A stretch of DNA of 20,917 nucleotides from Chloroflexota bacterium (GCA_013153135.1 JAADFA010000003.1:1-20917), one strand, 5' to 3'; shown: positions 1 through 8,156, numbered from the stretch's first letter. Translations and numbers: made by a program. Notes: generated from the letters alone by a model not told the origin.

Positions 1-38
1 GCCTGGGGGTGAATCCCGGGCCCCGTCGCCTTTTAAGA

Positions 39-61
39 AACTTCAGGCCCTGACTGAAGTT
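39..61. other. 8-bp inverted repeat (hairpin)
   Basis: AACTTCAG at 39-46 and CTGAAGTT at 54-61 are perfect inverted repeats around a 7-nt loop. There is no T tract on the plus strand. On the minus strand the stem is followed by a weak TTTCTT. It may end an upstream gene that lies outside the window: frame 3 reads from the window edge to a TGA at 51-53. The role is uncertain. Confidence 0.4.
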
Positions 62-114
62 GTGCCGTTCCGGGCACCCGTTGGAAGGCCTCATCAAGCC
101 GCGACAACGTGGTT

Positions 115-120
115 TATAAT
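115..120 (+). promoter_or_regulatory. candidate -10 element for the MaoC gene
   Basis: A perfect TATAAT lies 46 bases before the MaoC-type start codon and would give a leader of about 40 nt. No good -35 hexamer is visible at 16-18 bp spacing, and there is no TGn extension, so this rests on the -10 match and its position. Confidence 0.4.
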
Positions 121-166
121 AAGCACGGGTTGGGTTGGTATGTGTTCGCCTCAGAGGAGGTGTTTT

Positions 167-655
167 ATGCCCGGTAAATATTACGAGGACCTCGAAGTCG
201 GCATGAAGATCCAACACCCCTTAGGCCGGACCATCACCGAGGCGGACAACACCCTCTTTTGTGCCATCACCATGAACACGCAGCCGCTGCATCTTAACGC
301 CGATTTTGCTGCTCGAACTATCTTCGGCCAACGTATTGTCAATGGACTGCTCACGTTGGCCTTGGCCACAGGGCTCACTGTGCCCGACCTCACCGAAGGC
401 ACCATCATCGCGAACTTGGGTTATGAGAACGTTCGCCATCCGAACCCCATGTACCACGGCGATACGTTGTATGTCGAAACCGAAGTTTTAGAGAAGCGGC
501 CCTCTCGCTCGCGACCCAACGCTGGCATTGTGCGCCTGCGTCACGTGGGGCGTAAGCAAGATGGGACCGTCGTGGTCGAGTTCGAACGGGTTGTGCTGTT
601 CCTGCGTCGGCCCCAAGGCACGTCGACGTCATCCTCAGAGGACAGTGCACCCTAA
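167..655 (+). CDS. MaoC-like (hotdog-fold) acyl-CoA dehydratase
   Basis: A 162-aa single-domain hotdog protein of the MaoC dehydratase family, which hydrates or dehydrates acyl-CoA thioesters in the cytosol. The start at 167 is chosen because AGAGGAGG (153-160) sits 6 nt upstream. The frame stays open back to base 2, but nothing upstream resembles the family. The N-terminal YYEDLEVGMK and the TITEADN...ITMNTQPLHLNADFA block (about residues 22-48) are typical. His42 matches the catalytic His of R-specific hydratases. The position that usually holds the catalytic Asp (D-x-N-P-x-H) reads Asn37 (N-T-Q-P-L-H), a variant I recall from a MaoC subgroup. The exact substrate (mesaconyl-CoA, beta-methylmalyl-CoA or an enoyl-CoA) cannot be read from sequence. 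The next gene is 75 bases downstream and unrelated in function. Confidence 0.85.
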   Translation: MPGKYYEDLEVGMKIQHPLGRTITEADNTLFCAITMNTQPLHLNADFAARTIFGQRIVNGLLTLALATGLTVPDLTEGTIIANLGYENVRHPNPMYHGDTLYVETEVLEKRPSRSRPNAGIVRLRHVGRKQDGTVVVEFERVVLFLRRPQGTSTSSSEDSAP

Positions 656-730
656 CCTAACGCCTCCCTTCAGCAGGGATGGAGGGCACATTGTAGGGAG
701 GGGCTAAGGACAACTCTAGAGGAGGAGGAT

Positions 731-2548
731 ATGCTGGGCAGTCGGGCCACCGCGGGCTGGCGTCGCGCGTGGTGGGTGCTGTTGGCCAGTGGATTGTTGA
801 GCCTTGGCGTTTTTGTTTGGCCTTTATCTTCTGCTGCCGCTCTTGACGTCTGGCTAATTACGAACCACAACCGCGTCCTGGTCATCCGCACCGTCGAGCG
901 CACACCGGTCCAAACCGTCTATATTCGGCACGACCCCGTGCCTGACGCGTACGCGCATGATTTCGGCGATTTAGCCTTTGTGGGCGATGATCTCTACGGT
1001 ATTTCAATGCCCCTGGGCAGTCACGCATTGCTATACCACATTGATTTAAACACAGGCGCGCTTACACCTATTGCGCCCCCACTCCCTTTTGAATGGGGAA
1101 ACTCCTTGGAGTATCATCCCCGTCTGGAGCGGATGTGGACCACGGGCGCGCTCGAGAGCTACTCGCCCTACCGCCTTGTGCCTGGTTTTTACGTTTTTGA
1201 CGGTACGGATCCCAGCACGGTGCGTATGTGGTACGACATGCGCGGAGATTATCCTAAGGGCGGTTTTGGCGCGGACTTCGCCTTTATTCAAAGCCACGTT
1301 TACGCCATATGGGGCGAGTTCGAGTATATCGGGGGGCGCTGGATTGCCAAGCATTATCTCTTGCGTTTCACAATAGACGACGATGGCAATCCCCTTGCCT
1401 ATGAAAACCTGGGACAAACGGAGCCCGTAATTGGGGAACATATTTGGGGCCTGGCCACCGATGGCCAGACGTTGTACGCGTCCTCGCCGACTGCTCTCTA
1501 TCGCGTCGACACCAGCGGCCCGACAGCGTCATATACTCTTCTCGTGCGTTACGACCTGGAGCCGGATGAGAAGGTCAACGGCGCGACTGTGCGTTGGGCT
1601 GACGCGAGCCTCGCCGTCGTGGGGCCAGCGTCGTGCCAAGTGGGCGAGGAATGCACGCTAACCTGGACTCTCGCCAACGCTGGTCCGGCCTCGACCGGTG
1701 CGCTGGAAGCGCAACTCACATGGCCCGCAGACTGGACAGTTGTGGCCGCGAAGCCTGCGGTTGGCTCCTTTGACCCTACGACAGGCCTCTGGCGCGTGCC
1801 TAACTTGGCGCCAGGCGAGCAACGTACGCTGATCTTGACGCTGCGCCCAGCCCATGAAGGCAGCGCGAGCGTGCAGGGCGACATCCGCATCATGGCCAGC
1901 GCGGACATCGATAGCCTACCGAGCGTAGGACCGGATCAGGATGACTATGCCGACGCACGACCCGATGACGATGAGGCAGTCTGGACGCTGACCATCGTGC
2001 CTCCGCCCGCGCGCCTGCCTGAAACCGGTTTCCCCATGGCCGCGGCCGCGCTACGTCCGCTCCGTGCGGGGCTTGGCCGGGACGACGATGCGCGTGCTGC
2101 GTGGCGAGTGACCATCCCGCGCCTGGGTCTGGAGACGGCCGTGTGGGCCGCGCCTCGCCAAGGCGACTCGTGGGATGTGGCCTGGCTGGGTCAGAGCCTG
2201 GGTTGGCTTCAAGGCACTGCCTGGCCCGGGCAGGTGGGCAACGCGGTCCTTACAGGCCATGTGTGGTTGACCGAGGGCATACCCGGCCCCTTGGCAGGCT
2301 TGGGGACTCTGCGGTATGATGATGCCGTCCTGGTAACCGCGTGGGGTATAACGTATGAATATCGCGTACGTGCCCGTTTCGCGGTTGCGCCCGGTGCAGT
2401 GACATCAGTGCTCACTCCGCCCACACCGCGTTACGCGTGGCTCACGCTGCTTACTTGCGACCAATACCAGCCTGAGCGTCAAACCTACGCTCGACGCTGG
2501 GTTGTGCAGGCGGTGTTGGTCGCGCAGCGTCCGGGCGTGCAGCCCTAG
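731..2548 (+). CDS. Surface protein: signal peptide, propeller-like region, DUF11-like repeat, internal LPETG, C-terminal sortase
   Basis: A 605-aa exported protein. GGAGGAGG (721-728) precedes the ATG. Residues 1-37 form a signal peptide or anchor: Arg-rich start, hydrophobic core, then SSAAA. Residues about 40-290 are aromatic and beta-rich with repeated short blocks (for example LAFVGDDLYGIS and LATDGQTLYASS), suggesting a propeller-like fold; this is inference. Residues about 291-395 resemble a DUF11/CARDB-type beta-sandwich (LTWTLANAGPAS, NLAPGEQRTLILTL). LPETG occupies residues 429-433 (bases 2015-2029). The C-terminal part (about 453-600) is a sortase domain: IPRLGLETAVW, TGH with His510, LTLLTC with Cys576, and Arg588/589, so the His-Cys-Arg set is complete. 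There is no C-terminal membrane helix. Sortases cleave LPXTG between Thr and Gly by transpeptidation, so carrying both substrate motif and enzyme in one chain is notable. The sortase class is not assigned. Confidence 0.8.
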   Translation: MLGSRATAGWRRAWWVLLASGLLSLGVFVWPLSSAAALDVWLITNHNRVLVIRTVERTPVQTVYIRHDPVPDAYAHDFGDLAFVGDDLYGISMPLGSHALLYHIDLNTGALTPIAPPLPFEWGNSLEYHPRLERMWTTGALESYSPYRLVPGFYVFDGTDPSTVRMWYDMRGDYPKGGFGADFAFIQSHVYAIWGEFEYIGGRWIAKHYLLRFTIDDDGNPLAYENLGQTEPVIGEHIWGLATDGQTLYASSPTALYRVDTSGPTASYTLLVRYDLEPDEKVNGATVRWADASLAVVGPASCQVGEECTLTWTLANAGPASTGALEAQLTWPADWTVVAAKPAVGSFDPTTGLWRVPNLAPGEQRTLILTLRPAHEGSASVQGDIRIMASADIDSLPSVGPDQDDYADARPDDDEAVWTLTIVPPPARLPETGFPMAAAALRPLRAGLGRDDDARAAWRVTIPRLGLETAVWAAPRQGDSWDVAWLGQSLGWLQGTAWPGQVGNAVLTGHVWLTEGIPGPLAGLGTLRYDDAVLVTAWGITYEYRVRARFAVAPGAVTSVLTPPTPRYAWLTLLTCDQYQPERQTYARRWVVQAVLVAQRPGVQP

Positions 2549-2557
2549 GAGGTTATC

Positions 2558-3499
2558 ATGCCGCAAGCGCCCCCCGTGGACCATCCACCCGATTCACCGC
2601 CTGTATGTGACTATGAAGGAGCGGACTATCAAACGCGCTTTTGGGAGCAAAGTGATCGCGCCTACGAGGATCAGGTCGAAGCCATTGCATTGCAACGCCT
2701 GCTGCGCGGGGAGCGCGGTCAATGGCTCTTGGAAATCGGCGCGGGCGCGGGCCGCAACACGCCTCGTTACCACGGCTTTGCGCGCGTGGTACTGCTCGAT
2801 TATTCCCGCAGCATGTTGCGCGAAGCCCAGACGCGGCTGGGGCAGTCCTCCCGTTACATCTACGTGGCCGCAAACGCGTACCATTTACCCTTCGCGGACG
2901 GGTTCTTTGATGCCGCGACCATGATTCGAGTGTTGCACCACATGGCTGAACCCCAGCGCGCGCTCGCGGAAGCGCGACGCGTGCTGCGCGGCGGGGGGCT
3001 GTTCATCCTGGAATTCGCGAGCAAACGCCACCTCAAGGCCATCTTGCGCTATTGGCTTGGCCGCCAATCGTGGAGTCCCTTCAGCTTGGAACCCGTCGAA
3101 TTCCTCCCATTAAATTTTGACTTTCATCCCCGCGCGGTGGAGACGTGGTTGCGCGAGGCAGGGTTTCGCGTGGAGCGGCGTTTGACTGTCTCCCATTTTC
3201 GCCTCGCGTGGCTCAAGCGCGTGGTGCCAACGCGCGTGCTGGTCGCGCTGGATGCGCTCGCGCAGCTCACGGGGGATTGGTGGCAGCTTACGCCCAGCGT
3301 GTTTGTTAAAGCACGCGCGGTGCCCGAGGAACCGCCTCCCTCTCCGCGGCCGCGGCTGCACTTTCGGTGCCCGGCCTGCGGCCACACGCCCCTGGCCGAA
3401 CACGAGGACCGCATCACCTGCCCCTCATGCGGCCGGATTTGGGCCATCCGTGATGGTATTTACGATTTCAAAACGCCCATCCATGAGCCCAGGAGGTGA
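2558..3499 (+). CDS. Class I SAM-dependent methyltransferase with C-terminal Trm112-like zinc finger
   Basis: A 313-aa cytosolic enzyme. AGGAGG (2547-2552) overlaps the stop of the sortase gene, which suggests translational coupling. Residues about 55-150 form a Methyltransf_11 core: motif I LEIGAGAGRN (58-67), the acidic residue D81 at the end of beta-2, PFADGFFDAATMIRVLHHM (111-129), and RRVLRGGGLFILEF. Residues 268-305 form a separate zinc-ribbon-like unit with CPAC (Cys271, Cys274) and CPSCGRIWAIRDGIYDF (Cys288, Cys291), which matches the Trm112/YcaR type. Trm112 proteins usually act as separate activators of methyltransferases; here the module is fused in cis. The substrate is unknown. 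UbiE/MenG-like annotations would rest on the SAM fold only. The homoserine dehydrogenase gene follows 3 bases later. Confidence 0.8.
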   Translation: MPQAPPVDHPPDSPPVCDYEGADYQTRFWEQSDRAYEDQVEAIALQRLLRGERGQWLLEIGAGAGRNTPRYHGFARVVLLDYSRSMLREAQTRLGQSSRYIYVAANAYHLPFADGFFDAATMIRVLHHMAEPQRALAEARRVLRGGGLFILEFASKRHLKAILRYWLGRQSWSPFSLEPVEFLPLNFDFHPRAVETWLREAGFRVERRLTVSHFRLAWLKRVVPTRVLVALDALAQLTGDWWQLTPSVFVKARAVPEEPPPSPRPRLHFRCPACGHTPLAEHEDRITCPSCGRIWAIRDGIYDFKTPIHEPRR

Positions 3500-3502
3500 G
3501 CC

Positions 3503-4543
3503 ATGCCTGTATATCGCTTGGCATTGCTCGGCTTCGGCAATGTGGGCCGCGCGCTGGCCCGGTTACTCTTAGAAAAGCGCCCGGATTTGCAGACCCACTA
3601 TAACCTAGATTTTATCATTACCGGTATCATGACCGGCCGCCACGGGGGCGCGCTTGCACCTAAGGGCTTGGATCTGACTCACGCGCTGGATCTCGCGGAG
3701 CGCGGCGCTTCCCTCAATGATCTGAGCACCGAGCCCCCGCCAGCAGACGGGCTGGATTTCGTCCAACGGGTGCAAGCGGATGTGTTGTTCGAGTCCATCC
3801 CAGTGAACTACGAAAGCGGGCAGCCCGCGCTCACTTATCTTGAGAGCGCGCTCCGCCGCAGGATGCACGCGGTGACCGCGAACAAAGGGCCCGTAGTGCA
3901 CGGCTACCAACATCTGCGTGCCCTCGCACAGCAACATGGCGTGCGCTTTTTATTCGAGTCCGCGGTCATGGATGGCGCGCCCGTGTTCGCGTTGCACGCG
4001 TATGGCCTGCCCGCGGCGCGCGTGACCGCGTTGTACGGCATTCTCAACTCCACCACCAACCTTATCCTCACGCGTATGGAAGAAAAGGGTGAGACCTTCG
4101 AGGAAGCCCTCGCCTACGCGCAGCGCATTGGCATCGCGGAGACCGACCCCTCAGGCGACGTAGATGGCTGGGATGCGGCCATCAAGCTCGCGGCCCTAGT
4201 CACCGTCTACATGGGCGTGCCCATGACGCCACAACAGGTTCTACGCTGGGGCATTCGGGACCTCACGCCAGACGACATCATGGCCGCGCGGCGCCAAGGC
4301 AAACGCTGGAAGTTGGTGTGCAGTGCGCGGCGTTTGACCAATGGCCGTGTGGAGGCACGCGTCGAGCCGCAAATGGTCGGGCCTGAGTCACCCCTCTATG
4401 GTGTACGCGGGACGTCAGCCATCTTGCAAATCGAGACCGATACCCTAGGCACCCTCTCCCTGCGCGAGGATAACCCTACCCCTCGCACCACCGCTTATGG
4501 CCTGCTCGCTGATTGGCTGCGCGCCATCGGCGTTGTGCCGTAA
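3503..4543 (+). CDS. hom: Homoserine dehydrogenase, short form without ACT domain
   Basis: A 346-aa NAD(P)-dependent enzyme that reduces aspartate-4-semialdehyde to homoserine, the branch point to threonine and methionine. The Rossmann motif is GFGNVG (10-15). VTANKGP holds the conserved Lys128. GILNSTTNLILTRM (179-192) and ETDPSGDVDGWDAAIK (213-228, with Asp219, Asp224, Lys228) are the family signature. Many bacterial enzymes are about 430 aa and end in a regulatory ACT domain. This one stops after the catalytic domain, so threonine feedback through ACT is not expected. AGGAGG (3491-3496) lies inside the end of the methyltransferase gene. It converges with the lipoprotein gene across 28 bases. 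Confidence 0.9.
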   Translation: MPVYRLALLGFGNVGRALARLLLEKRPDLQTHYNLDFIITGIMTGRHGGALAPKGLDLTHALDLAERGASLNDLSTEPPPADGLDFVQRVQADVLFESIPVNYESGQPALTYLESALRRRMHAVTANKGPVVHGYQHLRALAQQHGVRFLFESAVMDGAPVFALHAYGLPAARVTALYGILNSTTNLILTRMEEKGETFEEALAYAQRIGIAETDPSGDVDGWDAAIKLAALVTVYMGVPMTPQQVLRWGIRDLTPDDIMAARRQGKRWKLVCSARRLTNGRVEARVEPQMVGPESPLYGVRGTSAILQIETDTLGTLSLREDNPTPRTTAYGLLADWLRAIGVVP

Positions 4544-4571
4544 AGCCAGAAGTAGACGCTCGCCGCGTAGC

Positions 4572-5372
4572 TCACGGCGGCAATAGATCGGGCTGCACCT
4601 CCAGGGAATCGAAGATGCGCTGGCGGATGGTCTCCCAGAGGTCATCGTCGGGCACTTCGGCGTACACGCGGGTCAAAACAATGGTGACGATGTAGGGCGG
4701 CACGAGCCCCCCGTCGCGCGGCGCGAGAACGTACAACGTCACGGTGCCGCGGTAGTCTTCGGGTTCACGCGGAGGCGGATCATCACTGAACCACCAAACC
4801 ATCTGTTCATACCAGCCGCGGAACCGGTCATCGACGTACGCCGTCGTCTCGCTGACCGTGTTCTTGTAAGCCGATCTCGGGACCAACTTGCGTGACATGA
4901 GCAAGAGTTGTTGGAGGCCGTACCATTGGGCAGCTTTGCGCGACGCGACGATGTGTATGCCTGAGGTCTGGTAATGCAAGAAGCGTTCAACATCCGACGC
5001 CACGGTCAGTGTGACCTGATCCGCGTACTTGAAAAATTCATCCTCAGAACTCGGTTGGTACGTTTCGGCTACGCTGCGCCAGTGACATGGCACCTTCACG
5101 CGGATAACCCCATGATGAGTATGAGATACGAGGCACATCTGGAGCCAATCTGGTGTGGGTGAAGGCGTCGGCGTCGGCGTCTGGGTAGGCGTGGGCGTGA
5201 CCGTCGGCGTCGCTGTATTCGTGGGCGTGGGCGTGATGGTTGGCGTAGCCGTGGGCGTAAACGTCGGCGTCGCGAACGCGCGTTGCAGTATCGTAACGCC
5301 ACGGCACCCCGCAAGCACACTGCTCAATCCCAGGCCTATCAACACGAGCGCCAGAAACGCTTTCCCTTTCAT
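4572..5372 (-). CDS. Predicted lipoprotein with Thr/Pro linker and unknown C-terminal domain
   Basis: A 266-aa protein anchored outside the membrane. Two adjacent ATGs exist; the second (5372) is preferred because GGAGG lies only 1 nt before the first and 4 nt before the second. MKGK plus a hydrophobic stretch leads to the lipobox LAGC, with the lipidated Cys23. Residues 35-74 are an almost pure Thr/Pro linker. The globular part (about 76-266) has Cys80 and Cys96 and ends in YIVTIVLTRVYAEVPDDDLW...SLEV. I do not recognise the fold with confidence; a PsbP/DUF1795-like alpha-beta domain is a guess from the VPxxWR start and the late I-x-x-S-L-E-V block. It lies 167 bases downstream of recN on the same strand and converges with hom. 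No function is assigned. Confidence 0.7.
   Translation of the reverse strand: MKGKAFLALVLIGLGLSSVLAGCRGVTILQRAFATPTFTPTATPTITPTPTNTATPTVTPTPTQTPTPTPSPTPDWLQMCLVSHTHHGVIRVKVPCHWRSVAETYQPSSEDEFFKYADQVTLTVASDVERFLHYQTSGIHIVASRKAAQWYGLQQLLLMSRKLVPRSAYKNTVSETTAYVDDRFRGWYEQMVWWFSDDPPPREPEDYRGTVTLYVLAPRDGGLVPPYIVTIVLTRVYAEVPDDDLWETIRQRIFDSLEVQPDLLPP
5151..5270 (-). repeat. Low-complexity Thr/Pro codon repeat in the lipoprotein gene
   Basis: About 120 bases of near-repetitive ACN-CCN codons (seen on the plus strand as GGCGTNGGCGTN) encode the linker between the lipidated Cys and the globular domain. This is a coding repeat, not a CRISPR or VNTR with spacers. Confidence 0.8.
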
Positions 5373-5408
5373 CATCCCTCCAACGTAGGCCTTTGGTTTG
5401 TCGAGCCC

Positions 5409-5418
5409 CTCACGTGAG
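5409..5418. other. Perfect 10-bp palindrome upstream of the lipoprotein gene
   Basis: CTCACGTGAG lies 37 bases before the lipoprotein start, in the 167-base gap after recN. It is nested in a wider CCCTC/GAGGG inverted repeat (5407-5426). It could be an operator, but no clear promoter was recognised beside it. The rest of the gap shows no gene and no T-tract terminator. Confidence 0.3.
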
Positions 5419-5539
5419 AACGAGGGAAAATACTCTAACCGCTCGGCATCTTCGGTCGCGGCGCGAGATCTGCGCTTTACACGGCTCGTGCTATCCTACG
5501 TGGTAATCTGATTGGACGATTTGCCTGATGAACGCGATG

Positions 5540-7288
5540 TTACCCCACTTTCGAGGAGCGCTTAATTGCCTCGGCCGTGCGCAACAAATCTTCGGCTGCC
5601 GCGCGTTGGGTTTCCGTACCGCCGCCGAGCATCGCGGCGAGCTCAGCGATACGCGCGTCGCGCGTGGTCAGCGGCTGGACCGTGGTGCGCGTGCGTCCCT
5701 GCGCGACCGCTTTGGTAACTTTAAGGTGATGGTCGCCGAACGCGGCGATTTGGGGCAGGTGGGTGACGCACAGCACCTGATGATGGCGAGCCAGGCGCCA
5801 GAGTTTCTCGCCCACCACCGCGGCGATGCGCCCACCGATGCCCTGGTCAATTTCGTCAAAAATCAGCGTGGGAACCGGATCGGCCTGGGCGAGCACGCGC
5901 TTGAGCGCGAGCATGATGCGCGCCATCTCGCCGCCCGAGGCAATCCGGGCTAGGGGCTTGAACCCTTCGCCCGGATTGGGCGCGAGCAAGAACTCGGCTT
6001 CGTCCGCGCCGGTCGGGCCGTAGGCCACGGTGGTGCCATCGGGCCATGGGAGCCCTTGGGGGTCGGGCCGCACACGCAGCGCCACCTGCAAACGTGCACC
6101 TGCCATCCGCAGATCGCTCAGCTCGGCCTCAACCTCGTGAGCCAAACGTTGTGCGGCTGCCTCCCGACGTTGATGTAGCTGCCACGCGAGCTCCCCAGCC
6201 TCAGCCCGCAGCGCATCCCGTTGCGCTTCCAGATCCGCGATGCGGTCGCTCGCGGTGACGATGGTCTCCAATTCCTGTTCTGCCTGCGCTGCGAACGCGA
6301 GCACGTCCTCAATGGTCGCGCCGTATTTACGCTTGAGGTCGTCGATAAGCGCGAGCCGGGCTTCGATCTCGTCCAGCTGTTGAGGTTCGAAGTCGAGCTG
6401 GTCCGCGTAATCGCGCAACCGCCGCGCGAGGTCCGCGAGGGCTTCTAGGTGAGCCTGGGCCTCATCCGCGAGCGCACGCTGGTCAGGGTCAATGGCGGCC
6501 AGATCGTGCAACGCATCCACAGCTTGGCCCAGGGCGTCCAGCGCAGCCATGGCTTCGGGCGAGCCTTCTTCCAGCCAGAGCAGGGCCTGCCGTGTCAGGT
6601 TCGCGAGGCGCTCCGCGTTCATCAAGCGGTTGCGTTCTGCCAGCAGGGCCTCGTCTTCGCCTGGTTGGAGTCCGGCCATACGGATTTCGTGGATTTGATA
6701 ACGAAGCAGATCAGCTTTGCGGGCCGCATCCCGTTCTAACGCGCGCAGGTTGTCAATTTCCCGCTCGAGCGCCCGTAGGCGTTGATAAATCTGCTGATAG
6801 GCCTGTAGCAAATCATCCACGTGTGCGAATCGGTCTAGCAAAGCCAGATGCGTCTCCGGTCGGAGCAAGGAAAGATGCTCTGATTGCCCGTGTACGTCTA
6901 CCAGCGTGGCTGCGATTTCGCGCAACAAGCGCAGACTGACCGCGCGGCCATTGATGCGCGCGAGGTGACGGCCGCGGCGACGTAGCTCTCGCGCAAGCAC
7001 CAGCGTATCGGGTGCGTCCTCGTCCAGCAGCTCTTCGCGCGCCAGGCGCTCGCGCACCAGGTCTGCGGTCGGGCCTTCGAGTTGGAACACGCCTTCGATA
7101 TAGGCTTGATCCGCGCCCTGGCGGATGAAGGTAGCATCCGCCCGTGCGCCCAACAGCAGCTCGACCGCGTCCACCAGGATGGATTTCCCCGCGCCGGTCT
7201 CGCCTGTAAGCACGGTCAAGCCCGGCTCCAGGCTTAGGCGCACGTGCTCGATAATGGCCAGATTACGGATGGTCAGCTCAACCAACAT
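5540..7288 (-). CDS. recN: DNA repair protein RecN
   Basis: A 582-aa SMC-like ATPase that acts in recombinational repair of double-strand breaks. The N-terminus MLVELTIRNLAIIEHV is characteristic of RecN. Walker A is GETGAGKS (29-36). The middle (about 150-390) is rich in Leu, Ala, Glu and Arg, as expected for the coiled-coil arms. Near the C-terminus come the ABC signature ASGGEMARIMLALKRVL and the Walker B block TLIFDEIDQGIGGR. Length is close to the usual 550-580 aa. The start overlaps the end of the nitrilase gene by 11 bases. GGGAGGGG (on the minus strand, about 12 nt before the ATG) lies inside that gene, so the two are probably one transcript. Confidence 0.95.
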   Translation of the reverse strand: MLVELTIRNLAIIEHVRLSLEPGLTVLTGETGAGKSILVDAVELLLGARADATFIRQGADQAYIEGVFQLEGPTADLVRERLAREELLDEDAPDTLVLARELRRRGRHLARINGRAVSLRLLREIAATLVDVHGQSEHLSLLRPETHLALLDRFAHVDDLLQAYQQIYQRLRALEREIDNLRALERDAARKADLLRYQIHEIRMAGLQPGEDEALLAERNRLMNAERLANLTRQALLWLEEGSPEAMAALDALGQAVDALHDLAAIDPDQRALADEAQAHLEALADLARRLRDYADQLDFEPQQLDEIEARLALIDDLKRKYGATIEDVLAFAAQAEQELETIVTASDRIADLEAQRDALRAEAGELAWQLHQRREAAAQRLAHEVEAELSDLRMAGARLQVALRVRPDPQGLPWPDGTTVAYGPTGADEAEFLLAPNPGEGFKPLARIASGGEMARIMLALKRVLAQADPVPTLIFDEIDQGIGGRIAAVVGEKLWRLARHHQVLCVTHLPQIAAFGDHHLKVTKAVAQGRTRTTVQPLTTRDARIAELAAMLGGGTETQRAAAEDLLRTAEAIKRSSKVG

Positions 7289-8105
7289 GGTACGATTGCC
7301 CCTCCCTTACGCGCGTGCGAAGAATAGGCCCTTGGATGCGCCAGGGAGATTCGCGTACGGGGTCGAACGCGCGCCGCGTGCGCCACGCGTCGCCCAGGGG
7401 CAAAGTGATGTGCAGCAGGTGCGCCTGGGCGACGGGCGCCTCCGCGAGCAGGGTACCCTCAGCCGCGACGGCCATACTCGCGCCGCCGAAGGCCGCGGAC
7501 ACGTCCATGCCCACGCGGTTGACGCCAACCACCGGTCGCGCGTTTTCCAGGGCACGGGCGCGCAGCAGCTGGCGCCAGTGCTCAATCCGCGCACGCGGCC
7601 ATGCCGCCACAACCCATATGGCCACAGCGCCCTGCTGCGCGTACACCCGAAAGAGCTCGGGAAAGCGCAGGTCGTAACACACGGCTAGGCCAATAGGGCC
7701 CCAAGGCGTGGGAGCCAAAACCGGCCGCATGCCGGCGCGCAGCCAACGCGGTTCGCCCAACGGACCGAAAAGGTGAATTTTGCGGTACGCCGCGACGCGG
7801 CGGCCATCCGGCGCGTAAAGGGCGAAGGTGTTGTAGATACCGTCGTCGCCACGTTCGAGGTGCGAGCCGCCTACCCACACGCGCGCCTCGCGTGCCCACG
7901 TGGCCATCCAGCCAAAGGGCCCTTCATCGAGGCGGCTAGCCATACGTAACCCCGCAGGGAAATCGTAGCCTACTGCCCATAGTTCGGGCAAGAGGACAAC
8001 TTGGGCGCCGTGCGTGGCTGCCGCATAAATAGATTTGCCCGCGTACACTTGATTGCGTACTGGATCGCGGTAATACACAGGCAATTGCACGAGCGCGATT
8101 TGCAT
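7278..8105 (-). CDS. Carbon-nitrogen hydrolase (nitrilase superfamily amidase)
   Basis: A 275-aa cytosolic amidohydrolase. The Glu-Lys-Cys triad is visible: LLPELWAVGYD (Glu41), YRKIHLFG (Lys109) and AVCYDLRFPELFR (Cys143). The CYDLRFPELFR form is closest to the Nit1/Nit2-like group (deaminated-glutathione amidase, omega-amidase), but the substrate is not certain. The only visible start is the ATG at 8105. It is the first gene of a two-gene transcript with recN, led by the TGCTATAAT promoter at 8148-8156. A metabolite-repair amidase transcribed with a DNA-repair ATPase has no obvious shared pathway; the pairing may be coincidental. Confidence 0.88.
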   Translation of the reverse strand: MQIALVQLPVYYRDPVRNQVYAGKSIYAAATHGAQVVLLPELWAVGYDFPAGLRMASRLDEGPFGWMATWAREARVWVGGSHLERGDDGIYNTFALYAPDGRRVAAYRKIHLFGPLGEPRWLRAGMRPVLAPTPWGPIGLAVCYDLRFPELFRVYAQQGAVAIWVVAAWPRARIEHWRQLLRARALENARPVVGVNRVGMDVSAAFGGASMAVAAEGTLLAEAPVAQAHLLHITLPLGDAWRTRRAFDPVRESPWRIQGPILRTRVREGQSYHVG

Positions 8106-8147
8106 GCCCGGCCCTTCCTCAGACCAAATTATCGCGGCTTGCTAGGG

Positions 8148-8156
8148 ATTATAGCA
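8148..8156 (-). promoter_or_regulatory. Extended -10 promoter for nitrilase-recN
   Basis: On the minus strand the sequence is TGCTATAAT, a perfect -10 with a TGn extension. TTGTAC lies 16 bp upstream as a weak -35 and falls within the opposite cupin promoter. The distance to the nitrilase ATG is about 42 bases. Confidence 0.6.

Noticed and set aside
1..38. Possible 3' end of a tRNA or other structured RNA at the window edge
   Set aside because: No T-arm consensus or CCA end fits, and GGG/CCC pairing is too short to support an RNA gene.
2..166. N-terminal extension of the MaoC gene from the window edge
   Set aside because: The frame is open, but the extension has no family similarity, and a strong AGAGGAGG sits before the internal ATG.
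4561..4579. CGCCG/CGGCG hairpin between converging hom and lipoprotein genes as a terminator
   Set aside because: The stem is only 5 bp, has no T tract on either side, and overlaps the lipoprotein stop.
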